The notes below the pieces were generated by a model that saw nothing but the letters and a program-made list of their open reading frames with translations, was not told the origin of the DNA and ran no database searches. The translations under genes were made by a program, and so were the position numbers. From assembly GCF_003576645.1 (NCBI RefSeq), contig NC_044921.1, positions 26,931,951-26,995,950 on the forward strand: a stretch of DNA of 64,000 nucleotides. The letters run 5' to 3'. Positions within the stretch are counted from its first letter, which is position 1, and each line of letters starts with the position of its first letter. This DNA is from Ipomoea triloba (lineage: Eukaryota; Streptophyta; Magnoliopsida; Solanales; Convolvulaceae). This document shows positions 1 to 10,786 of the stretch, piece after piece.

Positions 1-212
1 TGATAAGTGGGAGCATGCTCATATAGTTACTATTCTTTAATACCCCACTATCCTAAATCTAAAACCGCTCTGTTAAATTACCAAAAATACCCTTATTTTT
101 CATATACGCTTACCGTTACTAGGGGTATTTCTGACCTTTTACTTCTTTAAAGAAAACCGGTATCCTTCCTTGGGTCAAGCTCTCAACCCTACCCATATAT
201 CCAACCCGAATC
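1..212 (+). other. Untranslated leader upstream of the element A accessory ORF
   Basis: AT-rich sequence with no ORF. Its composition and short blocks resemble the stretch just upstream of the accessory ORF in element B (about 34.7-35.0 kb), so I infer it is the leader between the left part of element A and its ORF. It ends at a single N (213), after which an unrelated LTR piece begins, so the junction is an assembly join. The 5' end of the element lies outside the window. Confidence 0.35.
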
Positions 213-213
213 C

Positions 214-466
214 NTGTGTTCAGTTGGTATCTCGTTTGTGGATTCGTTATATATATATATATTCCTTGTTGGATATTGGCTTCGTTTGGATGAGTCTTGG
301 TTCGTGATTCGTTCAGTTTATCATTGTTGAGTATCCGATTTGAACTATTGAACAGTTTGTTGGTGTTTATATTCTATATGGGTGTGTAAACCTATCTACA
401 AACTTATATGTATATCTATACTTTCTTGCGGGTGTGAATGGTGGTTACTTAGCAGTCTTTTGCTAA
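214..466 (+). mobile_element. Fragment of a family C LTR (probably misplaced contig piece)
   Basis: This matches the LTRs at about 45300-45550 and 51800-52040, including the shared 'gggtgtgtaaacctat' and 'gcgggtgtgaatggtgg' blocks. It is bounded by single Ns at 213 and 467. It stops at 'ttttgctaa', exactly where the second LTR piece (785 onward) resumes after the gap. The two pieces together would make one continuous LTR, so this piece was probably scaffolded on the wrong side of 468-675. Confidence 0.7.
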
Positions 467-467
467 N

Positions 468-675
468 TCCTTGACAGAAACGGCTTCATCACCAACTCCC
501 CTAATCCAAAAATGGCGAAAAAGGTCCTGAAGAAGTTTGAGAAAGTAGGACTGATGAAATACATGACGCACGACTACCGAACCATTCACCCCCTCGACTT
601 CACAGAATGGTTCGCAAATGCCAAGGTCACGAAGGGTAAAATCGAAAGCCGCTTTAATGATTTTCCCATCACAAC
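468..675 (+). pseudogene. N-terminal piece of element A accessory protein
   Basis: An ATG at 512 opens a frame of about 55 codons that runs into the N block. It aligns by eye with residues about 40-90 of the accessory protein of element B (35001 onward): a Gly-Leu-hydrophobic motif, a Thr-His pair, an aromatic 'EWFANAK' stretch and a Lys/Gly-rich turn. I take it as the start of the 'putative plant transposon protein' type domain whose remainder resumes at 1164. The middle (about 110 residues by comparison with B) lies in the gap or is lost. Function is unknown; it is an element-borne protein, not a host enzyme. Confidence 0.55.
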
Positions 676-784
676 NNNNNNNNNNNNNNNNNNNNNNNNN
701 NNNNNNNNNNNNNNNNNNNNNNNNNNNNNNNNNNNNNNNNNNNNNNNNNNNNNNNNNNNNNNNNNNNNNNNNNNNNNNNNNNNN
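676..784. other. Assembly gap (run of N)
   Basis: There are 109 consecutive Ns. The sequences on either side (accessory ORF on the left, LTR tail on the right) do not belong together directly. The gap should hide the rest of the ORF domain and the 5' part of an inserted LTR. Confidence 0.95.
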
Positions 785-1163
785 TCTTTTGCTAATGGTT
801 CTTTGTGTGTTTTCCAGGTTTGCCTTAAAGTCTTTGCGTGAGCGCGATAGAGATACACCCGTATGAGGAGGCTTAGATAGTGGTTATGTTTTAGATTTAT
901 ACTTTGGCCTGTGAGCCATTTGAGTTTTCTTTATAAACTCTTGACTAGTGTTTGGATGTTTTGAGACTTGACTTAAGGATTATCGTTTATACAGTTCAGT
1001 TTTTATGGTTAGCCTGTGCATCTAGGCCGTGTTATCTTACCTAGATGTGGCATGACGCCCTTAAGTTTTAAATTCGCTTCCGCTACGTTTGGTTTTGGTT
1101 GAGATAGGCAGCTGTTGTGCTAAGTTTTATCTATCTCAGCCTGTGTGAGGTTGGGGTGTCACA
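785..1163 (+). mobile_element. 3' end of a family C LTR inserted in the element A ORF
   Basis: The sequence matches the last part of the LTRs ending at 45942 and 52442, including 'gcatgacgcccttaagttt' and the terminal 'ggggtgtcaca'. Directly after 1163 comes the accessory ORF of element A, with no primer-binding site. This is therefore an LTR (solo LTR or 3' LTR) inserted into the ORF, not the start of an element. The target duplication cannot be tested because the left junction is in the gap. Confidence 0.7.
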
Positions 1164-1752
1164 AGGTTAGTCTAGACCTCCTCAAAATCCTCCATGCCAT
1201 TTGGAACAACAACAAGCTGGACTGGGCACATATTATCTTCAACTTCCTTCAACAGCAAGTGATACGCTCAGTCTCCAACACCAACCTGTCGATCAGTAAA
1301 AAGGTTGGTTTCGGCTTTGTTGTGCAATTTCTCCTAAGCCTGAAGGACTTCGAACTGAGGGAGGGAAAAGAGATTCATCGAAATACCTATATGGGTAGGA
1401 CGAAATCTCTAGTCCCCAAAACTAAAGGTGTTAAGGCTGCACCTTCTCCCTCACAGCCAAAAGGAAGGGGCAAAAGGAAAGCCCAAACCGAGGAAAAGAA
1501 TTCTGATGATGAACCTCTCGATGTACTGATACAAAGGGTTCATCTGCCAAAGAGGGCTAGGAAAGCCAAAACTGCTGTTGTCACCCAGATCCGAGAGGTA
1601 ACACCCTCTGTTGTTCAAGTACCGTTTAAGGACAGGGCACAAGCCCAGGGGGAACCTCAGGCTACACTGGCCACTGAGGTTGAGAGAGTGCCCCCTACCA
1701 GATCCCTGTCAGCAGCTTTCTCTGTTGGTCGGCACGCTGGTTATGATGCTGA

Positions 1753-2475
1753 GGGAGATGTTGACTCTGTTGGTTTATCTCGAGTGAGGGCTCGAGAGGT
1801 TGAAGGTACTGGGATCAATGATCCAGTACAAGGGGGTGCAGAAGAACCACGTGAGATGGTTCGAGAGATAGATTACACAGTCAGGGTGGGAGATGATCTC
1901 TTGGAGCATAGTCGAGAGATCACAGCTCAGATAGACGAAGCAATTTCTGCCACTGAAATCATCTCTGATGGGCGGGATGACTTATATGAAGAAGTTTCCA
2001 CTCAGTNTGACTCTGTTGGTTTATCTCGAGAGATGGCTCGAGAGGTTGAAGGTACTGGGATCAGTGATCCAGTACAAGGGGGTGCAGAAGAACCACGTGA
2101 GATGGTTCGAGAGATAGATTACACAGTCAGGGTGGGCGATGATCTCTTGGAGCATAGTCGAGAGATCACAGCTCAGATAGACGAAGCAATTTCTGCCACT
2201 GAAATCATCTCTGATGGGCAGGATGACTTATATGAAGAAGTTTCCACTCAGTTGGCAGTGGAAGCACCCACTCTTGATGACTTCTCCAGGGTGATCAGGT
2301 GGATCAACTGGAGAACCAGTTCTTTCACTCAATTNTCTGCCACTGAAATCATCTCTGATGGGCGGGATGACTTATATGAAGAAGTTTCCACTCAGTTGGC
2401 AGTGGAAGCACCCACTCTTGATGACTTCTCCAGGGTGATCAGGTGGATCAACTGGAGAACCAGTTCTTTCACTCA
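1753..2475 (+). repeat. Near-identical direct duplications at single Ns in the ORF
   Basis: About 254 bp ending at the N of 2007 recurs at 2008-2264 with a few base differences. About 139 bp ending at the N of 2334 recurs at 2335-2475, essentially identical. Repeats abutting single-base Ns suggest contig ends or haplotypes that were not merged, although a real tandem array is possible. Confidence 0.7.
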
Positions 2476-3612
2476 ATTGATGAGTCAAGCAGCTGAAATG
2501 GAGGCAGAAGAGCAGTTTGCACTCTAGTGGTTGGGCATCTCCGAGATCCCAGCTCAACAACTGATGGATCTTGCCCACGAAACACGAGTAATGAAGCTGA
2601 ACAGTGGAAGAACTGATAAAGGGAAGAGCATAGCAGTTGATGAACCAGAAGTTGAAGCTGAGCCTGAAGAAGATCCTGAAACAGAAGCTCGATTTCAAGA
2701 AGAAATAAGGCTGGCCACTGCCATCTCCTTGGGACAAAACATTGAATTCACGAGAGGTCCAGGAGAGACCTCTGGGGTTGCTCACGATGATATCACAACA
2801 GCCGCAATCCCACTGTCCCAAGTCAGCAATTCTGCTCTGGACGAACAGGTAGAAGCTTCGAGAGGTGAATCCGAGACCTCTGAAGCACTTCAAGTGGCAC
2901 CCAACACCGTTCTACTTTTACCACCACCTGCGTCCACACCCTCGAACACTACAGATGAAGCACAGACAATTCGAGAGGGTGAAGTTCCGTTGCTCACACT
3001 GCCAGGTTTTCCTACTGCTCCTGAAATAATCATCATCCCAGACTCATCGGAGCAGACCGAAGAGCAGCACAATGAGCAACATGAGCAGAATGTTCCAAGT
3101 TCTGCTGGTTCGAGAAGTGCTGAGGAGGACGATGCAACTATCGAAGGTGGAAACAGGGAAGCACCTATCGAAACCTCGTCTCCAATTCCACCAGCAGATG
3201 ACCAAGTTCCCAGCACTGGTTCGAGAAGTGACGCTGAAGGGGAACTTCTATTGGATGGAAACCGGGAAGCGTCCAATACCGAAGAACCCTCTCCGGCTGA
3301 TCCTATCTCCACAGTTGCTGAAGCTGAGGCTCCAGGTTCGAGAGGTGAGGAGCAAGAAGTGATCCATCCCTCAGGTGGAAACCGGGAAGCGCCTGACATG
3401 GAGCCACCTTCGAGCTCTGAACCCGGTGTCCCTGTGACCCCTCAGATACTTAATCGAGAGGTGGACTCGCAACTGCAAGTCATGGGTGGAAATCTAGAAG
3501 CACCCAAGTCCCCTCCGACAAAAGGTACCTATCGATCCTCTTCTCCTTCTACGTCTGATCATGATCAACAGGCCGAGCAAGAGTTCTTTGGCGAAGTACG
3601 TCAATTTATGGC

Positions 3613-4007
3613 TGATCAAACTCAGAAAATGGCTCGCTTTGAGCGCGTACTGGCCATTGTTCGAAATGCTGCACTACCCGTGGCTGGCACAACCGAGTCT
3701 CAGGCCAATCATGAAGAACTACTCGAACAGGCAGTATGGGCTAAGACTGCAGCACAGAAAGCTGCCAATGAGGCTGCTCTCGCCCGAGCAGAGGCTGCAA
3801 GTGCGAAAGNTGATCAATCTCAGAAGATGGCTCAGCTCGAAAGAATACTCGCTGTGGTCCGCAATGCTGCAATGCCTGCTGATGGCACAAGTGAATCCCA
3901 AGGCCGTCATGCCGAACTTCTCGAACAGGCGATATGGGCTGAGGATGCAGCACGGAAAGCCACTGATGAAGCCGCTGTAGCTCGAGCAGAGGCTGCAAGT
4001 GCGAGGG
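3613..4007 (+). repeat. Diverged tandem duplication (2 x ~197 bp) in the helical region
   Basis: Unit 1 (3613-3809) and unit 2 (3811-4007) both begin 'tgatcaa.ctcagaa.atggct' and end 'gaggctgcaagtgcga', with about 25-30 percent differences by eye and an N at 3810. Both encode a Gln-Lys-Met-Ala start, a Val-Arg-Asn-Ala motif and an Ala/Glu-rich helix. Because the units have diverged, this looks like a real old duplication, unlike the near-identical repeats at 1753-2475. Confidence 0.65.
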
Positions 4008-4711
4008 CTGAATTAGCCGAGATGCGAGCAGAGCTGCGAGCCTTCCAATATTCCAGTGAACTTCGACAGGATGTGATGAAGGCCATACTCGATGACCTGT
4101 CGAACCAAGTGCCTGCCCAGCTTCAAGCTATCTTCGAAGGTATGTCCATCCTTCTTTCCCGTGCTGATGATGCCAACAAGGGGGAAAATAAAGGGAAAAA
4201 GAAGGGGGATACAACAAGCAAGAAAAAAGCAGCAAGTGAACCAGCTGGACCACCTCCAAAAATACCAAGAATCATGAGCAAAGCAGTGGAGGATGCTAAA
4301 CAGGCAGAAAACCTAAGGGTCCAGCGTACACTGGAAATGGAGAGAAGGAGAGAAGAGGACAGAGAAAGAAGAAGAAAAAGACAAGAACAACAGTCAGAAG
4401 AAGAAAGGAAGATAGATCTTCTCATGACAAACTTTAAGTTTGGGAACAGAGAAGACACTGAACAAATTCTGACTCTGGAGATATTCAAGCTTCTGAAAAT
4501 CACTGGGATATCTACACACAGCAATATGTCTCCAGAAGAATGCATTGCCTGGTGGAAAGATGGAGTAATTGATGGTGAGTTCGTGGGGGAAGCCTACAGG
4601 AACTACAGGCAACTAGATGTCACAGATGAATACTTAAGCCTGGTAAATCCGAAAGACCCCATCAAGACACGAGAAGCCATTAACAAGAAGAGGAAAGCCA
4701 ACAAGAAGTAA

Positions 4712-5000
4712 GCTCTCGTAGTTCAAACTCCATCTTATTTCAGTGTATTGATATCTATGTTGTTCTTGGTCTTATTTCTTTGAAACTTTTCTACTAAACT
4801 CTACTTTGTAAACATTCCCTTTTATAATCATATACATATCTTTTGCTGGGGGTGTTGCGTGAGTTCTATTATTCATGTTTTAGTAGAGTATTTGTCAAAC
4901 TTACCATATGCGCTGAAAAATAAAATCTATGTTAATTCTTTCTATCAAATCAGCCATATAGAGTAAGTATAAGTGTTGGCATCATCAAAAAGGGGGAAAT
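4712..5000 (+). promoter_or_regulatory. 3' untranslated region and polypurine tract of element A
   Basis: AT-rich non-coding sequence follows the ORF stop and ends in the purine run 'aaaaagggggaaa' (4987-4999), immediately before 'TGTTAGGAAC' at 5001. The same arrangement occurs in element B at 38890-38904. This is the classic plus-strand priming tract next to a 3' LTR. Confidence 0.75.
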
Positions 5001-6397
5001 TGTTAGGAACATCATGTAATAGGTTTTGATGATACCAACTGTTAAGTAGAAATCCCCAAGTCTCGATACATAGGCAAAACGCTGTAAGTTCGACAAGTAA
5101 ACCAAGAGCGAAAATACAACCGGGTAACTTTGAGCTCAACTCGGAAAGTATTTAAGCTTAAGGTAAACCTGTTTGAACATCTTAGAAGTCTCGTGTTGTA
5201 ATCATATAGACAGATCAGAAGAAAGCATGGGACAACTCTGGAGGAATAAGGGTCTGCGAGACATCAACTAAGTCTCGAGACATAAGCAGAATTCGAGAGG
5301 TAGGACCTCTCGATACAGCTATCTAGTTCGAGACATAAACTGAGTTCGAGAGATAGACCTCTCGATATATGAGTACGAGACATCAAAACAATCGAGACAT
5401 CAACCTTGGTCTTGATAAACTAACACTTCTCCAAGTAATACTGAATGACGGTAAGGAAGCATACTTAAAGTTTGGAGAAGAAGAATATCATGGAGATAAA
5501 ATAATGAAGAGGTGCCGAACGTGAAGATTTCAAAATGGGCGGAAATGGATGACACGTCAGATTTCCACCACAAACGGTCAAAAGGTGCACCAATGTTGAA
5601 GTGGTCTGATTCCCTACAAACAAGGAGTAATGGGAATATAAAAAGAGTAACTGTTACCAAAAGACGAAAGTGGAGCATGGACTCAAGAAAGTGAACTATG
5701 GAATATTCACTACAAGACAAAGAGGTTCAAGTTACAAGATCACTACTCCATGAAATATGCTGAAAATATGCAAGACCCATGATCAGCATGGGAGACAAAT
5801 TTCAAACGGAATAATTTTCCCTCGAACGGAATTATTCCTCTACTCTCATATATAAGGACGTGAAGACACAGAAGCAAAAAATGATACGGTGAAGAAGTTC
5901 GAGAAATTCTTAAGAAGTGTCCGTCTAAAACGTTCAAGTGCAAGTACTTAAATTTGGAATATCATCCTGATATTCAAAACAGCGAGAAAACACATCTTAG
6001 TGTTTAAGAGAGTTACAAAGCTTAAACTATTACACATCTAGAAGGTGACCGAAGCTGCTCTACATCGAAGTTGATTCAACGATAGCTTGTGGTCAGATTG
6101 GAGCCTGTTACATTCAACTGTGACAACCAAAAACACCTTGCTTTGGATTAAGCAAGAGAGGTGGAGTAACCTGGCAGCTGTCCGAGTGACAGAAACCTGA
6201 GACTTGACGCGGGCTTGGTGATCAAAGGTCAAGTGCTCGAGAGGTGGAGTAGCTGGAAGCGGGGAGAAAGACCTTGGAGAGGTGGAGTAACCTGGGAGCT
6301 ATCTTGTGAAGATCCTAAGGCTTGACGCGGGCTTGGTGATCAAAGGTCAAGTGCTCGAGAGGTGGAGTAACAAGAAGCGGGGCGAAAAACCTGAGGC
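5001..6397 (+). mobile_element. 3' LTR of element A (right end not intact)
   Basis: It starts with TG directly after a polypurine tract, and its first bases resemble the 3' LTR of element B ('tgttaggaa...tgtaatag.ttttgatga'). It is rich in TCGAGA/TCTCGA motifs and has tandem repeats near its right end. It runs without a clear CA terminus into Helitron coding sequence at 6398, so either it is truncated or the Helitron junction cuts it. The upstream LTR of the pair is not in the window. Confidence 0.6.
6156..6385 (+). repeat. Two ~121-bp tandem repeats in the element A LTR
   Basis: Copies starting at 6156 and 6277 share 'gagaggtggagtaacctgg', 'cttgacgcgggcttggtgat' and 'aaggtcaagtgctcgagagg', with small differences between them. 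Confidence 0.8.
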
Positions 6398-8460
6398 TTA
6401 TGCATCATTGGTGCTTCATCCCAAATTATAAATTTGCACTTAATAATGAGTTCTGCAAGATGGCTACCTTGTTTGATATTACATGTTGAATCCTCATTTG
6501 GGTTTAGGGGAATTGCAAACCTTGAATGCACAGTCCTTCTGCCGGGTAATAATAGAGAAGCTATACCACTTGAAGCAACATTAAGAACTATTTCTCCCTT
6601 TGATCTCAATGCTGCGGAAAGAGTTCCACAAACAAATGTCTTTCCAGTTCCTCCATAACCGTAGACAAAAAAAACTCTTCCTTGATTTGAATTTACATCA
6701 TATCATTATTGTGTACGTTGTAGACATCATGTTGCTCAGGTGTTAGATTTGATACCAACTTTTTGTGCTCTTCTTTAAGTTCTGCTTTGTCATAACACAT
6801 GTCATCATACACCAACATATTCATCAAATTGGCTAAACAATCAAGATCTGGAATTGGCATTTGTTGGTAATCATCTAGGTTCTTCCCACATCTTTTCAAC
6901 AATTTCTCAATCTCAACTAATGCTTGATTTTTTATTTCATCAACACTAAGGACTAAATCTAAAAAATATTAAACAATATATGTTAGAAAAGTATCACCAT
7001 CTTGGAACTAATAATATTAGACATTAAATAAAATATTAAAGCAAATGGATAAATACATACCTTGGAAGTTCAATATGTTACGTTGTTTGTACAGAATATC
7101 ATCGGACATATATGTCAAACATTTGTCAAAAACCACTTCCGAACGACTTAAACAATTTGAGGATAACAATATTGTGAATAAATTTATTAACTCTCCTCCA
7201 GTTATCCACTGGCTTGCTTTAACAATTCCATCAATATATTCTTTGTCGTCTTCCAATAGTCCAAGAGCATGACATACATCACAGTAATTGTCGTACAACA
7301 CCCCATTGATTGTTTTTAAGTCTTCATAACACGTATGCCCTCGGATTACATTCAAAAGACATCTCAAATAGTACATCTCACCACTTCTAGGAGGAAAATA
7401 AAAAACTCGACCAATTGAGAATCTTCGTTGTCTTGGAACAAATTCTCTTGTTGCTTGTTTCCAAACGAACTTTGTTGGCATCTCTGCATAAGTTAGTTGC
7501 TTTTCCTCAAGCCAAGCCAGAAACATGCTATGTTTTACCATATGTCGTTCTACAATGACATCAATTGGAGCATCCTCATCAAAATAAATGCTTTGTTCAT
7601 TTGGTAGATGAAAATTCAAGCGCTCTACAGGAGGATATCTGTATTGTATTTCAAAATCTCCAACGATTAAAGTTGCTACTTCAGAGACAGATGGCAGATT
7701 ATAGGTTCTTGCATCTCTTTGACGCTTACCAATAAGTTTTAACTTGACATTTGAGCAGCATTCATCCATTATTTTCTTCCAAGCTATTCTAAAAGACTGC
7801 ACCAGAACATTGTTTTGATCTAGCATGTTTTGTAAATCAGCAACAATTTCAGCATGTAAGTTATCTTTAGTTGCCGTTTGCCTATGCGAGTAAAGACATT
7901 TTAAAATTCAATAATCCAATGTTCATATTATAATATTCGACATTTGCTTTAAAAAAATAATATTTCTCACCTGATAGAATGGATGCGGTTTCCAACTTCA
8001 TTTTGTGTGTCATAAATGTAGAGTTGGGCAAACTTAGGGATTACACCTTGAACTTGCAAAAGACTACCTATTAGATGAACGTTTTGACCGTGCAATTTAA
8101 ATATTGGCGGTGAAGTGCCTTTGTTTTGGCTATAATCAATCTTGCCACCCATCAATGTGAAAGAAAACATATTGTTGTAAGATCGAATATTGTCTAAAAA
8201 GTGTTTACTTTTACCAGATGATTCAAAAAATAGCTTATACATATTTTTGGGAGGACATCTGTTGGGTGGCAATCTTATTTTACACTACATGCAACACAAA
8301 GAATATTTTGAATTCTTACTTTTGAACCTTGCCTCTAGCCTTTCCTCATACCCAAAATTTGCAGTACAATGTTGACACGTATACTCTGGATTTCCAAAAT
8401 CACAATATTCTAAGAAATCAAAACTTAAAGTAAGTTACGTAATATAAATAAGGGATTCAA
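6398..8460 (-). pseudogene. Helitron replicase-helicase remnant (Rep region lost)
   Basis: Read on the minus strand from about 8460 leftward, it shows a cysteine cluster ('YTCQHC...YSLCC'), then the Helitron N-terminal domain ('PKFAQLYIYDTQNEVGNR'). Next comes the linker to the helicase ('FVWKQATREFVPRQRRFSIG', 'GEMYYLRCLLNVIRG'), then the Pif1-like helicase start with Walker A 'GGTGKT' (near 6640) and Walker B-like 'IIWDEAP' near 6415. An 89-bp intron with GT/AG borders fits 7882-7970. The HUH replication-initiator region expected between 'VATLIVGDFE' and 'YRYPPVERLNFHL' is missing. A stop lies in the cysteine cluster, there is a frame break near 6680-6710, and the helicase is cut at 6398. 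It is non-functional, and neither Helitron terminus was identified. Confidence 0.85.
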
Positions 8461-8801
8461 TTTTTTTAAAATATAATGTAAGTATTATACTCTTTTTTTG
8501 AAATATTAATGATCCTATATAAATTATATTTACATTATATGTATAACAAATATTAATTTCACAACATATTTTTTTTACAAAATGTAAACTTAAATTCAGT
8601 TACATAGTATACGGAGTACTAAACATAAATAGTAGTGATACCAAAAACAAAATAAAATATAGCCTCTTAAGTATTTGAAATTGTAAATAATACTTGGAGC
8701 ATACATACCCTCAAATATTAAATTACAATGGAATATTACAACCACCAATAATACTAATACACATACAAATTTTATGCTTAAATTTGAAGTGACCACTATA
8801 A
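8461..8801. other. AT-rich spacer with no recognised feature
   Basis: Poly-A/T-rich sequence. Short frames here have no recognisable product or codon structure. It ends at the target duplication of the Pack-MULE. Confidence 0.6.
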
Positions 8802-9238
8802 TAATTTGAAGAGTCAATTCCTTTTTTGGTCCTAGACTTATGGTGGCGAAGACAATTTTAGTCCTCCATAAAAAATCGACCAATTTATGGACATAGTTAT
8901 TGTGACGGGGACAATTTTAGTCCTCCGTCTGTAATCCCGTTAGATTGCCGTTTGAGAGGGGGCAATTGTGTCATTTCCAAACTGAGTTCTCAACACTTCT
9001 CCACTCCTTCCATCACACAGTCGCGACCCCGTTCCCGCTATCATCAAATCTTAGTCGCTCAATAATTGCAGTTGCAAAGCATGATTCAGCTGCCCTTCCC
9101 TCTAATATTCGCCAAGATCGGATCGTTGTACCATGCTTATGGTGAGGGTCAGTTCCTCTGTGTTACCATGCTTATGCAAATCGGATCGTTGAATAGGATT
9201 AGGATTTGGTTAAGTTAATGTAAGTCTGTAAACAAGTG

Positions 9239-9526
9239 ATGGGGAGGAAATCAGCGGGGTTACCGAGGCGCTGCTTGATATCCTCAGAGGAGGCAGTGAC
9301 AAGGGAATGGCACTACGCAGAAATGCAAATGGATGCGGTGGCATCTTCCCGTCGCCGCCGTGATGAGTCGGACTTGGGCAGGAGGAGGACAGCGGACTCG
9401 GCTGGTACGACAGCACCGGACTGGGAAAGTAGGATGACGGCGGGCTGGGATTCCGGGAAGAACTCGGCGTAATGTTGGCTAAAGTTCCTCTAATCTCCAT
9501 GGGAGTTGGCTTGCATACCTGAATCG
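9239..9526 (-). pseudogene. Captured BES1/BZR1-like exon fragment
   Basis: The minus-strand frame reads from an AG splice acceptor near 9527 through '[11 protein letters not shown]', '[20 protein letters not shown]', '[15 protein letters not shown]', '[15 protein letters not shown]' and 'LISSPS'. BES1/BZR1 brassinosteroid transcription factors have this order: a 'GCKP' start of exon 2, a Ser/Pro-rich block of GSK3-type phosphorylation sites, then a 'LRISNSAPVTP..SSP' motif. The DNA-binding exon 1 and the C-terminal part are absent. The fragment is GC-rich against AT-rich neighbours, lies wholly inside a Mutator-like element, and keeps an open frame of 96 codons from the internal Met (9500 to 9210). 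It was most likely captured from a host gene; expression is unknown. Confidence 0.75.
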
Positions 9527-9586
9527 CATTCCATTAATTAGTCATTAGCTTATATCAATTCGGGAATGAGGTGAAATTCAGAGAAA

Positions 9587-9659
9587 CAATTGTGGGAATT
9601 AAGGCTTTGTTATATGAATTATNCAATTGTGGGAATTAAGGCTTTGTTATATGAATTAT
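9587..9659 (+). repeat. 36-bp exact duplication around a single N
   Basis: The block starting 'caattgtgggaattaaggc' occurs at 9587-9622 and again from 9624, separated only by N. This is almost certainly an unmerged assembly overlap inside the Pack-MULE. Confidence 0.85.
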
Positions 9660-10147
9660 TGGAAAAGGTGTGTAATTAATCCATAAAATCTTTCAAGAAT
9701 TCAGGAGATATATGGATAAATTCAGCGGAGAAACAATTGAAAAGCAGGGGCATGGGTTCTACATGAACAGGAAAAGGAAAAGTAGCATATCAAAGAAAAA
9801 ATCCAGTCTTTTCTGGATCAAATCTTGGGAAAAGCTAATCAGACATCAGTGTATGATCCAAACAAAGAAAACTCATGTCGTAAATATCTAGATCTATGAA
9901 TTCTTATTATAGTTAGGATTATTCCAGTAGCCCCAAGCAATAAACAAGTGCAAGAGGAAGAGATATCAAGAAATGACACATTTGCCCCTTCTTAAACGAC
10001 CATCTTACGGAAAATACAGACGGAGGACTAAAATTGTACCCGTCACAATAACTATGTCCATAAATAGGTCGATTTTTTTATGGAGGACTAAAATTGTCTT
10101 TGTCACCATAAGTCTAGGACCAAAAAAGGAATTGACTCTAATTTGAA

Positions 10148-10742
10148 TGTTGGAATTTTTATTTTTCTTTTGAATATTATCATGAGACGAATTTAATTAC
10201 GTACATTAATATAATACAGTAATATTTTTTTTGAATACTATAATATACATCATATAGTAATTTGATTGTTGAATTTTTTTTTTGAATATTATCATGAGAG
10301 GAATTTAATTACGTACATTGACATAATATAGTAATTTTTTTTGAATACTATAATACACATCATATAGTAATTTGATTGTTTACGAATATAAAATAAAAAA
10401 AATATGCAAGATTAAAATATTTTGAACCATAATTGAATTGCATGATATATTATCATGAGGGGAATTTAATTACGTAAATTAACATAATATAGTAATTTTT
10501 TTTGAATGCAATAATATACATCATATAATAATTTGATTGTTGGAATTTTTTTTGAATATTATCATGAGAGGAATTTAAACGTACATTAACATAATATAGT
10601 AATTTTTCTTTAATACTATAATATACATCATATAGTAATTTGATTGTTGGAATTTTTTTTTTTGAATATTATCATGAAAAAAATTTAATTACATACATTA
10701 ACATAATATAATAATATTTTTTTGAATACTATAATATACATC

Positions 10743-10745
<3 letters not shown>
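10148..10745 (+). repeat. AT-rich diverged tandem array, ~5 units of ~110-120 bp
   Basis: Units share 'gaatattatcatgagagg', 'aatttaattacgtacatt', 'acataatatagtaat' and 'catcatatagtaatttgat', with small differences and one unit carrying an unrelated insert (about 10380-10440). It begins at the Pack-MULE target duplication and ends in a TA run. No coding potential. Confidence 0.8.

Positions 10746-10786
<41 letters not shown>

Larger units (their letters stand above)
1164..4711 (+). pseudogene. Element A accessory protein, C-terminal ~1180 codons (one in-frame stop)
   Basis: One frame runs from the LTR junction to the TAA at 4709-4711, broken only by a TAG at 2525-2527. The first part has a Leu-Asp-Trp motif ('NKLDWAHIIFNFL') and a 'KVGFGFVVQFLLS' motif matching 'VRLDWSRTIFNRL' and 'HVGFGFLVSEILR' in element B. 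The middle is a long acidic, Ser/Pro/Glu-rich region with repeated 'GNREAP' blocks. Next comes an Ala/Glu-rich helical region (about 3600-4080) that looks like a coiled coil, then a Lys/Arg-rich segment (about 4180-4410). The last about 90 residues form a compact domain with 'AWWKDGVIDGEF'. No protease, integrase, reverse transcriptase or RNase H is present. By family resemblance it is an accessory ORF of a non-autonomous LTR element; biochemical role unknown. The internal duplications next to single Ns make the true length uncertain. Confidence 0.6.
8811..10138. mobile_element. Mutator-like transposon (Pack-MULE), non-autonomous
   Basis: Inverted repeats of about 125 bp (8811-8934 and 10014-10138) begin 'gagtcaattcctttttt' and are near-perfect complements. 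They are flanked by an identical 9-bp direct repeat, taattTGAA-type ('taatttgaa' at 8802-8810 and 10139-10147). Long terminal inverted repeats plus a 9-bp duplication are the hallmark of Mutator elements. No transposase is encoded. The interior holds a GC-rich fragment resembling a BES1/BZR1 exon, so it is best called a Pack-MULE. The perfect target duplication suggests a fairly recent insertion. Confidence 0.9.

Noticed and set aside
2890..3399. Minus-strand Ser-rich frame opposite the element A ORF
   Set aside because: Mirror of the acidic repeat region on the coding strand, with no support as a gene.
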